64,000 bases of DNA from Cladorrhinum sp. PSN259 (taxonomy: Eukaryota; Ascomycota; Sordariomycetes; Sordariales; Podosporaceae). The translations under genes were made by a program, and so were the position numbers. This document shows, piece after piece, positions 1 to 10,663 of the stretch. How positions within the stretch are numbered: the first letter of the stretch is position 1; each line of letters starts with the position of its first letter. The stretch spans positions 62,001 through 126,000 of the forward strand of contig MU867098.1 of the NCBI GenBank assembly GCA_033725935.1, given 5' to 3'. Below the pieces are notes generated by a model. It was not told the DNA's origin, did no database searches, and saw nothing but the letters and a program-made list of their open reading frames with translations.

Positions 1-2361
1 CGTGATATCGATGGACAATTGGCTGAGGCAGCATCTTTTCAGCCGTTCGTGGCTTTCTCCTTCGAAGTTACCTCCGAGGTCTGCCCAGATCTCCTTGAGT
101 CCATTCTCCTTCAGAAGAAAGTCCCTCACTGACTCGTGAATGAATTGAACAGTCCGGTTTTTGGACTTGGTGATTTCGGCGAGCCCTTTGGACGAACTGA
201 GAATGAATCTCTGTATGACCATTGCTGTGATCTCATCAGGATCCCACTCATATAGGGCGTTGGGTTCAACGCCGGAGAGTATGGCAAAGTATAACTGTTC
301 CGGCTTGAGCGGCTGTCTTGCGAATAGTACCCACTGAATACATAGAAGTAGCTCGCCTCTGTTGTGGTGATCGCGCGTCAAGATATCGCGGAATAGCTCG
401 TGCAGATCCCCTGGAATATCTCGTAGTCTTTGTCGAAGTGCATGGATGCGCCCACCATCATGCTCCTTGTTCAGTATCCCCACCACTAGAACAACCCACA
501 TGAAGACTCCCGATGCCTTCTCTTGGATCTCGGTGCGAATCTGCTCGGCGAGCTTGCTGTGGCCAATCTTCAATTTGCTGGTAAGATAGCTGATGATGTC
601 CTGATGATGTCCTTCTTGGCCTTCAAGGATCAGGCCGAGACTCCTTGCGATCGTGATGTGAGGGTAATGTCGGCTTGAAAAGCAAACCCGAAATTGGATT
701 CCAGCTGACGTGTTTAGTTCACCCAAGCTTTCGAAAAAGGATATCATGTCTCGGATCTGAAGCTCGTCGCATTCATCCAAGGCATCAATGAAACACACCA
801 GAGAAGACTCCCCAAGACTTCGTACGGCATGTTCAAAGAGCTGTTTCAACGACTTGTCGGTCCACTGATGGCATCCGCTGTTCCAGGTAGCTAATCCAAG
901 AGAGTCAAAGACACTTTGAAGTGCTGGAAGTCGTTCTAACAGTTGCAGTAGGAGCGACCTATACATCCCAATTGTGGACTTCTCCAGCTCGTCGCCCCGG
1001 GCGTTGAAGAAGAAGGAGATGATGATCTTGCCCTTCAATCTCTTCCGGGCATTGGCAAGAGCGAACTTCATCAACGTAGACTTCCCGGCCCCAGGCTTGC
1101 CTTTGATCCACAGAAAGCCGTGGTGTTCGCTGAGCATACTGGGTTCAAGCCACTCGTGATGTTCAGACTTTTTGAGAAGCCATTTACATGTCTCGGCATG
1201 AGCGTTGTTGATATTCATCTGGCGAGCGTCGATTTGATCGAATCTCAATGAGTCGACAAGCTCACGTTTCTGCTCTCCGTTCAGTGATAATTGTCCCGCT
1301 ATTGCAGACTGCTTGTGAACTGTGCTCGTGATCCTCAAGAGAGCAGCGGCAACCTTTTTATATTCAATGTCGTCGAGTCCCGTAAAGCGACACATTTCCA
1401 TGTGGTTCTGCTCAATGTGCTCAGTAGTCTCGACTGCTGAGATGTTGAGATACGACGATGTGTCTTCCACGACCTGCGAGAGTCAATATGGGATATGATA
1501 TATATATATATGTCAAATAGAAGCGTACCTTTCGTCCGAAGAGACCTTTAACGCCATACTGTTCCTGAAAGGAGTGTATAGCCCAACCTTGGTCTTGAGC
1601 CATAGGACCAAATTCGTCCCTCAGCTCCCTGAGACGCTCAGCCGATGGCAACAGAGTGTTGACGATTTGTTCGTTTACAGAAAGCCCCGCTGCCTTAATC
1701 ACCTTCTCAGCAACGTGGTGGACAAAACTGCGGGGATCGGCGCCAGCGTGCGGAGTGCCAAAAAATATGACACCAATCGTGGATTCAAATATGCGACGAA
1801 GGTAAGCCTGGCCCAACTGGCAGCCCATCGACCGGCGTAGCATCTCCTTGACCACAATCCCTCCAAGGCTGTGGGCCACGAACAGCACCGGTCTCAACGA
1901 CTGTGTCCGACGTTGGGATTCCAGGCCAACCAGAAGATCCCAAGCGATATCATAGACCGTGTTTCGATTGACAGGAGCTCCCATCCAATGTCTGATATGT
2001 GTATCGTAGCCGTATGTTAGGACTCGTGCACTGGGAACCGTAAATCGGACCAAATCTCGTGGCCAACAGACGGGAGTACTCGAGATCTCTCCATCGTGCT
2101 GGGAGGTCGAGAATGGGTTGAGTCTCCGGATTTTAGAAGGGCGTTCGAGAGATTCGTTCGCTGTCGGACCGTCGCTAAAGCGCTGTGCATCCGCTTTCTT
2201 GGTCCATGTGCGTTCGGGATGGCCGGTAAACCCGTGCACAAAGACGATGCTGCTTAATCAGTATATCGAGCACAATCATGGAAACAGGAAGAAACGCACT
2301 CGACGGACGGTTCATCGGGCTCGAAGAGGACGGTGAGTCCGGTCTCAGGAATAGGCCGCAT
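1..2361 (-). CDS. NLR-like receptor: alpha/beta-hydrolase (SesB-type) plus NACHT, 3' end cut by window
   Basis: Exons 2361-2300, 2249-1529 and 1473-<1; the introns (50 and 55 bp) have GTGCGT and GTACGC donors and keep the frame, giving at least 752 residues with no stop before the left edge. The ATG at 2361 has an in-frame TAG six bases upstream. Residues about 1-260 resemble the serine-hydrolase/lipase-like domain found at the N-terminus of fungal NLRs: a VHGFTGHP strand-loop and the nucleophile elbow AHSLGG near residue 145. A NACHT NTPase follows, with Walker A GKPGAGKS at about 386-393 and a Walker B-like FIDALDECDE near 487. In this family such proteins act in vegetative incompatibility or immune-like cell death; the C-terminal sensor repeats (WD40, ankyrin or TPR) would lie beyond the edge and are unseen. 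Function is inferred from domain architecture only. Confidence 0.88.
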
Positions 2362-2996
2362 TTTCTATGAACAGCGCGAATTCTCCAGAGCCTTGTGACT
2401 GAGATGCCCTGATTATCGAATCGCCAGTTCATATATGCCTGAAGGGTGGTGGTGATTGCGATTTGGCATTGCAAGGCTGGATGTGCTCAAGGATGGGCAT
2501 CGCAGCCAATCAGCTGAATCTGCGGCGTGCTATGCAGATGCAGCACAGCCGCAGGCAATGTGCTGTATCCTCTGACATATTGCTTTTCTTGAGGAGGCCT
2601 GAAAAGAGAAAGTAGCCGTCGCCAAGTGGAAGAGTCGAATATCAGATCGACTGCAACAAAAGAGGGGGATAGGAGCATTCACGGCCGGGTGGTCATTTCC
2701 GTACAGGGGTCACCGGGGGCGGCATCGCGGCTCAAAAACAATCCCTCAGTGCGGGCCAGAGCCGTAGATCCACGGCAGGGGATCGGCTTGTGCCGCGCCT
2801 GTCGCCGCAAATTTTATCGTCTTCATTGAAGTTTCTGGCCTTGAGACAGTGGGGAAAGCTAACAATTGGCCCACTATGTACAATCCTTGGAAGAACTACG
2901 AAGTAAGTGCCTGGAATTTTTGAGTGCTTGAGCTAACAACCGATCTCCAACCCCACATCTGAAGCACCTTGTTGAGCTTCACCAGACACTCCAGCA
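2362..2996. other. Divergent intergenic region and PheRS 5' leader
   Basis: No convincing coding exon. GTAAGT at 2903-2908 followed by GCTAACA near 2932 resembles the start and branch point of an intron in the 5' leader of the PheRS gene; its acceptor is not certain. The rest must hold the promoters of the NLR gene (leftward) and the PheRS gene (rightward). Confidence 0.5.
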
Positions 2997-4645
2997 ATGG
3001 TTATTGTACCACGAGGGATTGCCGGCGCCCTCAGGGTTGCTCGTGCTGGAAATCGGTCTGGCATTTTAATGCTTGTCAGAGGGGGTGCTCATTTTCAATT
3101 AAGCAGCAACACATCATCACCAGTCGCAAGGCGCTGTTGGAGGGCGGCATATTCTTCAGGTTAGCATCTACTGTTGTTCACTGGCTCAGAAATATGGCTG
3201 GGATGTACTGCGTTTATATCTAATTCAAACCATCAATTGCAATATAGCTAACCTCGTGTGGGTCTTTTTGTGAAGCTGCTACACCCTTATCTCCCTCGCC
3301 CACTACTGCACCCGCGGAACCATCCGTACTCAACACTCCTAAGCCCTTCCAAATCCCCGAGACTGTGACTATCAACAACAAAACATACCAAACCGACCCA
3401 TGGTTCAACACCCCCTCAACAGTCCTCTCTCTCATCCCCCGCAAACTCCATCTCAAAAAAGACCACCCAGTCCAAATTACTCGCCAAATAATCGAATCAG
3501 TCTTTCCCTCACCAACCTACAGAACCTATAACGAGTTCGACCCCGTAGTCTCAACTCACGAGAACTTTGACTCCCTAGGGTTTCCCCCAGACCATCCAGG
3601 CCGCGCAAAGACAGATACCTACTACATCAACTCCGCCACTCTCCTCCGCACACATACCTCCGCTCATGAGGCCCAACTCTTCCGGGCGAGTGCCTCACCA
3701 GGATACCTCATCTCCGCAGACGTATACAGACGAGACGAGGTAGACCGCTCCCACTACCCCGTCTTCCACCAAATGGAAGGCGCCCGCGTCTGGGACAGAA
3801 CCAAAGTCCCCAACGGGGACATTGTCTCGGCAGTAAAAAAAGACCTGGAATTACTACCACAACACTCAATGGTAGTCGAGGACCCCGACCCACCATTCCA
3901 CGAGGAAAGAAACCCATTACAACCCCACCACGGCGCAGAGGAAGCGACCCTGGTCGGACAGCACCTCAAACGAAGCCTCGAGCTCATGGTCAACGAAGTC
4001 TTCACGCGCGTGAAGAAGGCAGGCGGCATAACGGACGACGAACCGCTCAGGGTCCGCTGGGTGGAGGCCTACTTCCCTTTTACTTCGCCCTCGTGGGAGC
4101 TGGAAGTGTGGTACCAGGGCGAGTGGCTCGAAGTCCTGGGGTGCGGCGTCTCGCAGCAGCAGATCCTGATCGACGCGGGCGTCCCTCAGCAGATCGGCTG
4201 GGCGTTTGGAATCGGCCTCGAGCGGATCGCCATGTTGCTGTTTCGCATACCGGACATTAGGCTCTTTTGGAGCTCGGACGAGCGGTTCCTCTCGCAGTTT
4301 AGGGGCGTGAGCGACGACCTGAGCAAGCTGAGAGCCTTTGTGCCCTTTAGCAGGCACCCGGCCTGCTACAAGGATGTTTCGTTTTGGTTATCCTCCGGGG
4401 AGGAAAACTCGGCAGAGTGGCACGAGAATGACCTGATGGAAGTGGTCAGGGACGTCTGCGGGGACGTGGTTGAGGACGTCAAGCTGACTGACAAGTTTAC
4501 GCATCCAAAGACAAGGAGGACGAGTTTGTGCTACAGGATTAATTATCGGAGTCTTGAGAGGACGCTGAGGAATGATGAGACGAACGAGATGCACGAGAGG
4601 GTCAAGGAGGGGTTGGTATCTAGGTTGGGGGTTGAGATTAGGTAG
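2997..4645 (+). CDS. MSF1: Phenylalanyl-tRNA synthetase, mitochondrial
   Basis: Charges mitochondrial tRNA-Phe with phenylalanine. Exons 2997-3159 and 3276-4645 give 510 residues. The acceptor AG at 3274-3275 is chosen because it restores frame and lies about 25 bases after a perfect branch point GCTAAC at 3247-3252. The first 55 or so residues are rich in Arg, Ser and Ala with almost no acids, as in a mitochondrial presequence. The core follows the monomeric class II type (HENFDSLGFPPDHPGR, HTSAHEAQL, a motif 3-like stretch GWAFGIGLERIAMLLF). A C-terminal ferredoxin-fold anticodon-binding domain starts at about FVPFSRHPACYKDVSFWL. Length fits mitochondrial PheRS and not the two-subunit cytosolic enzyme. 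Divergent from the NLR gene. Confidence 0.95.
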
Positions 4646-6915
4646 AGAAAATTAGTTTTAGCATTTTTTTTCTTTTCGAAAGATGCTATTCAGATCGTCC
4701 CTGGTCTTGAAGTGTTTAAAGGAGGTGGCTTTGTTGACGATGAGGACGATATGTGCCCCGGTCCGCGTCTGGAGGTCAGTACCATAGTACGGCCAGTAAG
4801 GTCACTCAGGAGGAGGCTTTGCTTGTTGGAGTTTCGCTCGGGCCGTCGTGAACTGTGAGTGGGTCCAAGCTTCAGGCGAGGAGTTCAGGGGGGGACAACA
4901 ACAAGTTGCTCTTTTTGCTCCGCCACCCTTGGATGAGACTTTGTCCCGTCAACAGGTCCTTCCCCCGCACAAATTGCAGAGACAACGGTTGTTTCTATCC
5001 CGATGCGATCCAAGAAAAATGCAGATCTCAAGAGATCTCGCATATACTTTCCACTTTTTCCCTTAAAAATATGGGGTTGATGGAAACCGGAAGCTCTTGT
5101 AGCCGTTCACATGCATACTTGGTAACTTGAAGAGACAAAATGGCTGTTTGACAGCAGAACAAGATCGTCTGTCACGGGTCTGTGTAGTAGTTTATGGCAG
5201 GTGTGTTATTGACTTTCCTAATCTGGGCGGTGCAAGTCATGATCACTGGTGGTGGTGGTGATCATGTCGGATCATAAGACATTCCTTACTGGGCTTTCTT
5301 GGCAGATTCGTCAAGGTCACCATGAGAGATGTTCTCTCGGTGATACGATCTGGTAGGTATGGGTCGGAAATCATTTTATGGCTGTGATCAGTGATGAGTC
5401 TTTTTTTCTACATGTGGCGCAAAGCTTTTGAGAAATTCCTCTTGAAGAGACATGAAATGAAATGTGAGAGCGGCGCATTTCGGTCGCCATCGAGTTTCAA
5501 ACCTAACAAGAACACAACACAACACAACTGTGCCTCATTGACGGATTTTGCAAGTCCATTTCCGTCTGACTGACTGGGACTGTGACTGTGAGATATACGG
5601 TGGATGGATGAGGTTATGTGCCTGAGGATCACGCCTAGCTTGGTGCCTTGCTCCCTTGGAGATGGAAAGGTTCAAACCTTTGTGCATGGATAGGCAAGTG
5701 TACCTTACTTTGTGGCAGATAAAAAAAAGTAAGACGTGCATGCATGTGGCTACGGTACCATCTCTGCGGTATGGGGTAATATTTCTGCCCAGTTTGATTT
5801 CCCAGAAAATCACGATGGCATCCCATCGGATAGTTTAGCACTGTAAGATTTGTTGGAATGGCCGCGTATGACCTTGTTCATTCGGCGTTGTTGTTGTTGA
5901 CGACGAAGGTGGCGGGAGAAGGCTGAGCGAACGGAGAACGGAGAAGGGAAATGAGATGGATGATGACCTTGAGATGTCTTCTGCTCAAGTGTGCAGACTT
6001 TGTTGTGTGAGTCCTCCAAGTTGGCAAGGTTGTGGGCAAATTGACGATGGCAGTGAATATCTAGAACCAGCTGGATTCTTGGATACCATGCCGAGAAATC
6101 AAAACCCCGGAAGAAAGAACTTGTCACTGTCACAGCGGCAGCTCACATTGCAATCGACCGTTCGGTCTTTCGCGCCCAAAGCATCGGTAACGGGCGGGAA
6201 GAAAGAGAGGAAAGGAGGCTGTGCTGCTTGGTGGCCGAACGTTTTTTGTTGAGCGGGGCCCAATCATGGCGGAGGGAGCGTGGGAGCAAGTGGGAAGCAC
6301 AGTTCGCCCCTTGTTGCGCTCTGCATGTGTAAGGTATTGTGGAAAAATGTCCGAAATGCCGAAGCCCAGGAGCCCAGGATTTGAAATTGAAGTCAGGTAT
6401 ACTGTAGTGGCAATGCAAAGAAAATATTGGTTTTTCTCCTTCTTTGAGGCTTTGCTTTGCGTGGTTGACAGACAGACAGACGGCAGACCGGGGTACATGG
6501 AGACGGAGGCCGGCGAGTCCACTGTGCACTGTTGTTGTTCCCAATCTCCATTACGGCGGCTGAGCCATCCAACCGGGGGCGACCGGGGGGACCTTCTGAC
6601 GGCGGCTTTGCAGTAAAAGTGGAGTTCCTCAAACAGGCTTGTGGTTTAGGCCTGTGATCGCCGGGGGAGCCTTCTGTTTCACCGCATGAGCTCTGCCATC
6701 TTCAACTTAAAGAGGACGAGATCACACTTTATAAATTTCCCATCTGCTGCCACCCACACTTACCTTCCGCTTTCGTCATCAAGCAGCAAAACTCTTCTTC
6801 CAAGTCTATATCTTTGCCACCACCTCTCAACTACAAATTATCCATCTTCAACCTTTTGGAACCACCGAATCTTTCCGGCCATCCACCACACAACACCATA
6901 CTCACAATAACCACA
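4646..6915. other. Intergenic region and calcipressin leader
   Basis: About 2.3 kb with only short overlapping frames of unlikely composition. The last 230 bases (6686-6915) are rich in C and T, like the transcribed leaders of other genes here, and hold an in-frame upstream ATG at 6814 that would add 34 unremarkable residues to calcipressin. Confidence 0.5.
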
Positions 6916-7761
6916 ATGGATCACCAAATACAACTGTCCCCCGAGCTTCTCCCCTCCCCCACCTCCTTCTCCTCCCGCGGATCACCCAGCGCACGATCCC
7001 ACCGGACAGCCCTCTCCCTCGATCTTAGCAACATTCCGCCTCTCGAGCAGCCCATCACCCCGTCCAACACTCTCATCTTGACCAACCTCAAATCAAAAGA
7101 TGTGTTTCTCGCAGATAACCTCGAAAAGATACGAGACTTGATCGCCCAATCCGCCCCAAGCGGCAGAGGCATCCACAGCTGGTCCCCGCTCCGCAGCTTT
7201 GGTCGCATCATCGTTTCATTCTGGTCGGTCGAGGACGCAATCGCTGCCCGCCAGGCTTGGGACGAGGAGGAGATCCTCGGTGACAGGTGCAGGGTCTTTT
7301 ACGGTGCCACCACTTCGCTCGAGCCCCAAGTGGAGGGCAGCCAACATCTGGCCCTCCCCGACGCCGGCAAGCTGTTCTTCATCTCCCCACCACCCTCCCC
7401 TCCTCATGGATGGGAATCTCAGCTGGAGGGCGAGCCAAACAAGATGGTGCATGCTGAGGACCTGGCGGATGCGTTGGCAAAGCTGAGACATGGAAACGAC
7501 CCCAATGCCGGCCTGGCACTTGGAGGACAGAGCCCAGTCAGTCCGGTTGAGGTTGGGAGCGGGAAGAGGACGCAACGGAGTCGTAGCTCGACTCTTGTCT
7601 TCCAGCCGACTTCTCAAAGCCCAGGCTTGCCGTGTGTCACTGTTGACGACATGACGGATGAGGGTTTGGATGATGATGATGCTATGGATATCAGCCCCGT
7701 GACGAAACCGATCATGGCACACACTGCCAGACCTCCAGTCGAGTTGATGCATGAGGCATGA
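6916..7761 (+). CDS. RCN1: Calcipressin (regulator of calcineurin, RCAN family)
   Basis: Single exon, 281 residues. Calcipressins bind the phosphatase calcineurin and tune its activity in Ca2+ stress, growth and virulence-type signalling. An RRM-like fold spans roughly residues 45-125 (TNTLILTNL ... SWSPLRSFGRIIVSFWS). The family signature FFISPPPSPPHGW starts at about 154; the serines of this SPxxSP box are phosphorylated in the family. Near the C-terminus GLPCVTVDD resembles the PxIxIT calcineurin-docking motif found in animal RCAN. The ATG at 6916 is preferred because it begins the conserved protein; an in-frame ATG at 6814 lies in leader-like sequence. Family assignment is firm; regulation is by analogy. 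Confidence 0.93.
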   Translation: MDHQIQLSPELLPSPTSFSSRGSPSARSHRTALSLDLSNIPPLEQPITPSNTLILTNLKSKDVFLADNLEKIRDLIAQSAPSGRGIHSWSPLRSFGRIIVSFWSVEDAIAARQAWDEEEILGDRCRVFYGATTSLEPQVEGSQHLALPDAGKLFFISPPPSPPHGWESQLEGEPNKMVHAEDLADALAKLRHGNDPNAGLALGGQSPVSPVEVGSGKRTQRSRSSTLVFQPTSQSPGLPCVTVDDMTDEGLDDDDAMDISPVTKPIMAHTARPPVELMHEA

Positions 7762-8371
7762 GATTAATGGGTTTTTTGTGGATCAGGGATGGGGTTTCTT
7801 TTCTTTGTATTTCCTTTTTTCTCCTTACATTTTCATGGTCTCGGGGCTTTAATCACGGGAAATTGGGAAATGGCGTTGTTCAAATGAGGACGCAAGAGTT
7901 GCCGACCTCATGTTGTTACCGAAAGCATTCGCATCGGAGTCATGGTATGAACGGTATTATCTGTATTAGCCAGCAAGTAGGATAAGCTGAGCATTTGTAT
8001 TCATAGACAAAAGTCTAAAGAAGAAATTCATGTCAATATTCTCAAATCCTTCTTTCCCCGTGCTTGTGTTCAAACCAACCTGTATCACATGCCATATCCA
8101 AGCCATCCAAGCCTCTTAACACCCATTTGTTTATGCCCCTCGAGAACCATCCAAGCCACAACCACGCCAAGGTTTCACCAACTCACGGAAGCTACGGAAA
8201 CATTGACTTTTGTGACATACATTTGGTACGCGCAACCTCTAACCCAGCCACCCGTCCGTCTGTTCATCCTTTGCAGACTACACAGCATCGGGGGTTTTTG
8301 TTTTGATATAGTATCCCCCGATTTTGAGATCCCGATCTACCATCCAGCAGTCGATCAAGAACTCATCACCA
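7762..8371. other. Convergent intergenic (3' regions)
   Basis: Lies between the stops of calcipressin (plus) and the oxygenase gene (minus). T-rich then C-rich, consistent with two 3' UTRs; no coding signal seen. Confidence 0.5.
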
Positions 8372-9766
8372 TCACCACCACCGGGACTCTCCTGCCCAAA
8401 CCAAAGCCCGAAATACGATCCAGCCAACCCATCCTATTCCCCCAAGCATCACAATCATCATCACCAGAATCTTTTGTTCAATGCTCAATATCCCCCCCCT
8501 TGGTCCTTTTCCCCTAGAGTCATCATCTTGTGATTTAAAACTCCACCAATCAACCACGTACTCCCCCTTTCCCTTTCCTTGCCCTGTAATACTGGCTGTG
8601 TCTTCCAACATCTGTCCCAACCGCTTCCTAACAACCTTCCTGCCACCCTCCACCGCTAAGTCATCCCACCAATCACCCAAACCTAACATGCCCATTGCTT
8701 TGTTGAGCATGTGTCCCATGATGAAAATACCGCACTGCCCCGCGACCAAGAGATCGTAATAAACCCCCCACGTCCATCTTTGTCTGTCAACGATCCCCAG
8801 TTCACCTGATAACTCCTTCCCGTTCAACCACCGCCCCTGCGCCTTCAAGAACCCCTCAGACGCAAACATGGGCGGTTTGTTCGCCAGGGAAGCAAGCATA
8901 CTAGCCGCTAGTCTCCTGGAAGTATCCGAGGCGTTTAATTCGGAGACGACGAGGCTTTCCAGCATTGCTCTCGCCTTGTCTATCGACGATAGGCAATCGT
9001 GCGTGGTGCCGAGCAAGTAAGCCAAGTAGCGCCAGAGGGATAACCAGTCTTCTCGTTCTTGGATTGACAGGAAAATACCTTGACGTGGAAGGGAGAGGTC
9101 GGTTAGGGAGATCGAGTAAGAGAGGACGGTCGCCAGGGAGTGTAGGTCATTTATTGGAATTGGTTCGTGTGACGATGATGATTTGGATAATAACCGCCTT
9201 CGAACGGAAGCGTGTAACAACCTCACGCGAACTGCAGAGAGGAACCCCGGCCCATCTGGCAGACGCAAGGCTTCGGGGGAAAGAGTAACGTCCAGCAAGT
9301 GCTGAAAAGTCTGGAGAAGGCGACGGCGAGCCGCGTTTGAGGAGAACCCGTTGGTTTGCGAGAGGACTGAAGAGACAGAAGGGGAGGCCAGACCGCCTAG
9401 GAGTGACTGGAAGGAGAGGCCGGTTATGTTGGGCGCCAGGTACCTGTAGAATACTCTCTGGGCTCGATGGAGCTGGGGCAAGGAAACCCAGTCGGGTAGG
9501 GTTGTGAGTTCAGACCAGAATTGGGAGAGGATAGGGTCGGAGCTGTGATGAGACAAAAGGAGGCTGAGGTGGTCCCTTGGGGATGAAGTTGGGTAGAGAG
9601 ATTCCAGGCGGGCGATACATTGGTCTGCTTGCTCGTCAGAGGAGAAAAGCAAGGGACGGAGCTGGGAGGGTGTGTAGTGGGATGAGGTCCAGGTTATTTC
9701 TTGCCCGTAGGCTTTGAATTTCTGGCCTGGGATGAGGGGAGGGTAGGTTGGCATTGTGAAGAGCAT
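8372..9766 (-). CDS. MpaB/rubber-oxygenase-like (DUF2236) membrane-anchored oxygenase
   Basis: Single exon, 464 residues from ATG 9766 (an internal Met four residues on, at 9754, is an alternative). It resembles the ER-bound oxygenase MpaB / latex-clearing protein catalytic family (DUF2236). Supporting stretches are the HHSSDPILSQFW and LHRAQRVFYRYL region (about 73-110) and VRVRLLHASVRRRL (about 179-192), where family members place the haem-ligand His (here His185). A later Trp/Gly-rich helix (VYYDLLVAGQCGIFIMGHML) is also typical. The last 40 residues contain one strongly hydrophobic segment (ILVMMIVMLGGIGWVGWIVF), so the protein is probably tail-anchored. Family members cleave C=C bonds of isoprenoid chains using haem iron; the substrate here is unknown. 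No biosynthetic cluster genes lie beside it. Confidence 0.8.
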   Translation of the reverse strand: MLFTMPTYPPLIPGQKFKAYGQEITWTSSHYTPSQLRPLLFSSDEQADQCIARLESLYPTSSPRDHLSLLLSHHSSDPILSQFWSELTTLPDWVSLPQLHRAQRVFYRYLAPNITGLSFQSLLGGLASPSVSSVLSQTNGFSSNAARRRLLQTFQHLLDVTLSPEALRLPDGPGFLSAVRVRLLHASVRRRLLSKSSSSHEPIPINDLHSLATVLSYSISLTDLSLPRQGIFLSIQEREDWLSLWRYLAYLLGTTHDCLSSIDKARAMLESLVVSELNASDTSRRLAASMLASLANKPPMFASEGFLKAQGRWLNGKELSGELGIVDRQRWTWGVYYDLLVAGQCGIFIMGHMLNKAMGMLGLGDWWDDLAVEGGRKVVRKRLGQMLEDTASITGQGKGKGEYVVDWWSFKSQDDDSRGKGPRGGILSIEQKILVMMIVMLGGIGWVGWIVFRALVWAGESRWW

Positions 9767-10663
9767 ATATCAAAGACTTGATTTTCTTCTTAAAAAAAGG
9801 GTCTACTTTGAGTGGGATGGTAAATACTCTTCGTTTATTTCTACTTTGAACCCCTGAAAGTCCCGTAACTAAGGACCACATATATCAATGACGTCTAGCC
9901 CCCGCGATCCCGCTACCGCACACAAGATGACATGGATGAACCGCCCATCTAGAGAGATCGAAGTTGATATTGGAACTTCTGGTAGCCCGATGACATTCAG
10001 TTATAATAATAGTCCGTACTGAATGAACAACGACTCATCACAGCTCAAACTTGAGGTGTTATTACGAACGACTTGTAGCTGGCGAGTATCTAGCTTATCT
10101 CAGCGGCGACTATATAATCAGCCTTCCGACTGACTCACTTTCTAAATATTAATCGCTATAGTGAAACCTTCTTACCTCCTTACCCTCTGTATTACTGAAG
10201 CTAGGTATTCAGTCTCACCTCGAAACCTACCACTCAGCGTACACACCTGCAAGCCTTCCGACTTGCACCTCTCAGCACATCTTATTTCGGTGCGCTTAAG
10301 ATAGGTAATCATTACACCTCTATCTATATGCCAGCGCCGGGAGTCCGGTCTATTAGTGATGTGGTGGCTGAAGTGTTGCTTTGATCTTGATAGACAATAG
10401 CATTTGCGAATGCAAAAGATGCAAGATGGGAATTTGAGTTGATAGCGGGATGTTGCATTGGAGCACTGAACCAAGCAACGAGTGGGTCACCGTGGGAGGA
10501 GCCGTGCGTCATTAGTGGGGGGTTTGATAAGCTTTGGACAAGGGTCCAGGGGAAATTTTTTTGGAATCTCGAACTCTGCCATCCTCATCAGCTTCAGTAC
10601 GACAAAAACACCATCACCACCACCTCCTCTGGTCCCACCCCGCTCCCGGCCGCTTAATTTGAA
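9767..10663. other. Divergent intergenic region with possible degenerate repeat
   Basis: Between the oxygenase gene (leftward) and the RRG9-like gene (rightward). Part of it (about 9890-10420) differs in texture from its neighbours: AT-richer, rich in CTAT/TAGC words, with an 11-bp direct repeat GCCTTCCGACT at 10121 and 10253. No coding frame. Confidence 0.4.

Noticed and set aside
3241..3250. Alternative acceptor AG at 3246-3247 in the PheRS intron
   Set aside because: It overlaps the branch point GCTAAC and would shift the frame against the downstream exon; the AG at 3274-3275 fits both.
6814..6915. N-terminal extension of calcipressin from the in-frame ATG at 6814
   Set aside because: Composition is leader-like and it lacks any conserved feature; the ATG at 6916 begins the family-like protein. 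Not excluded.
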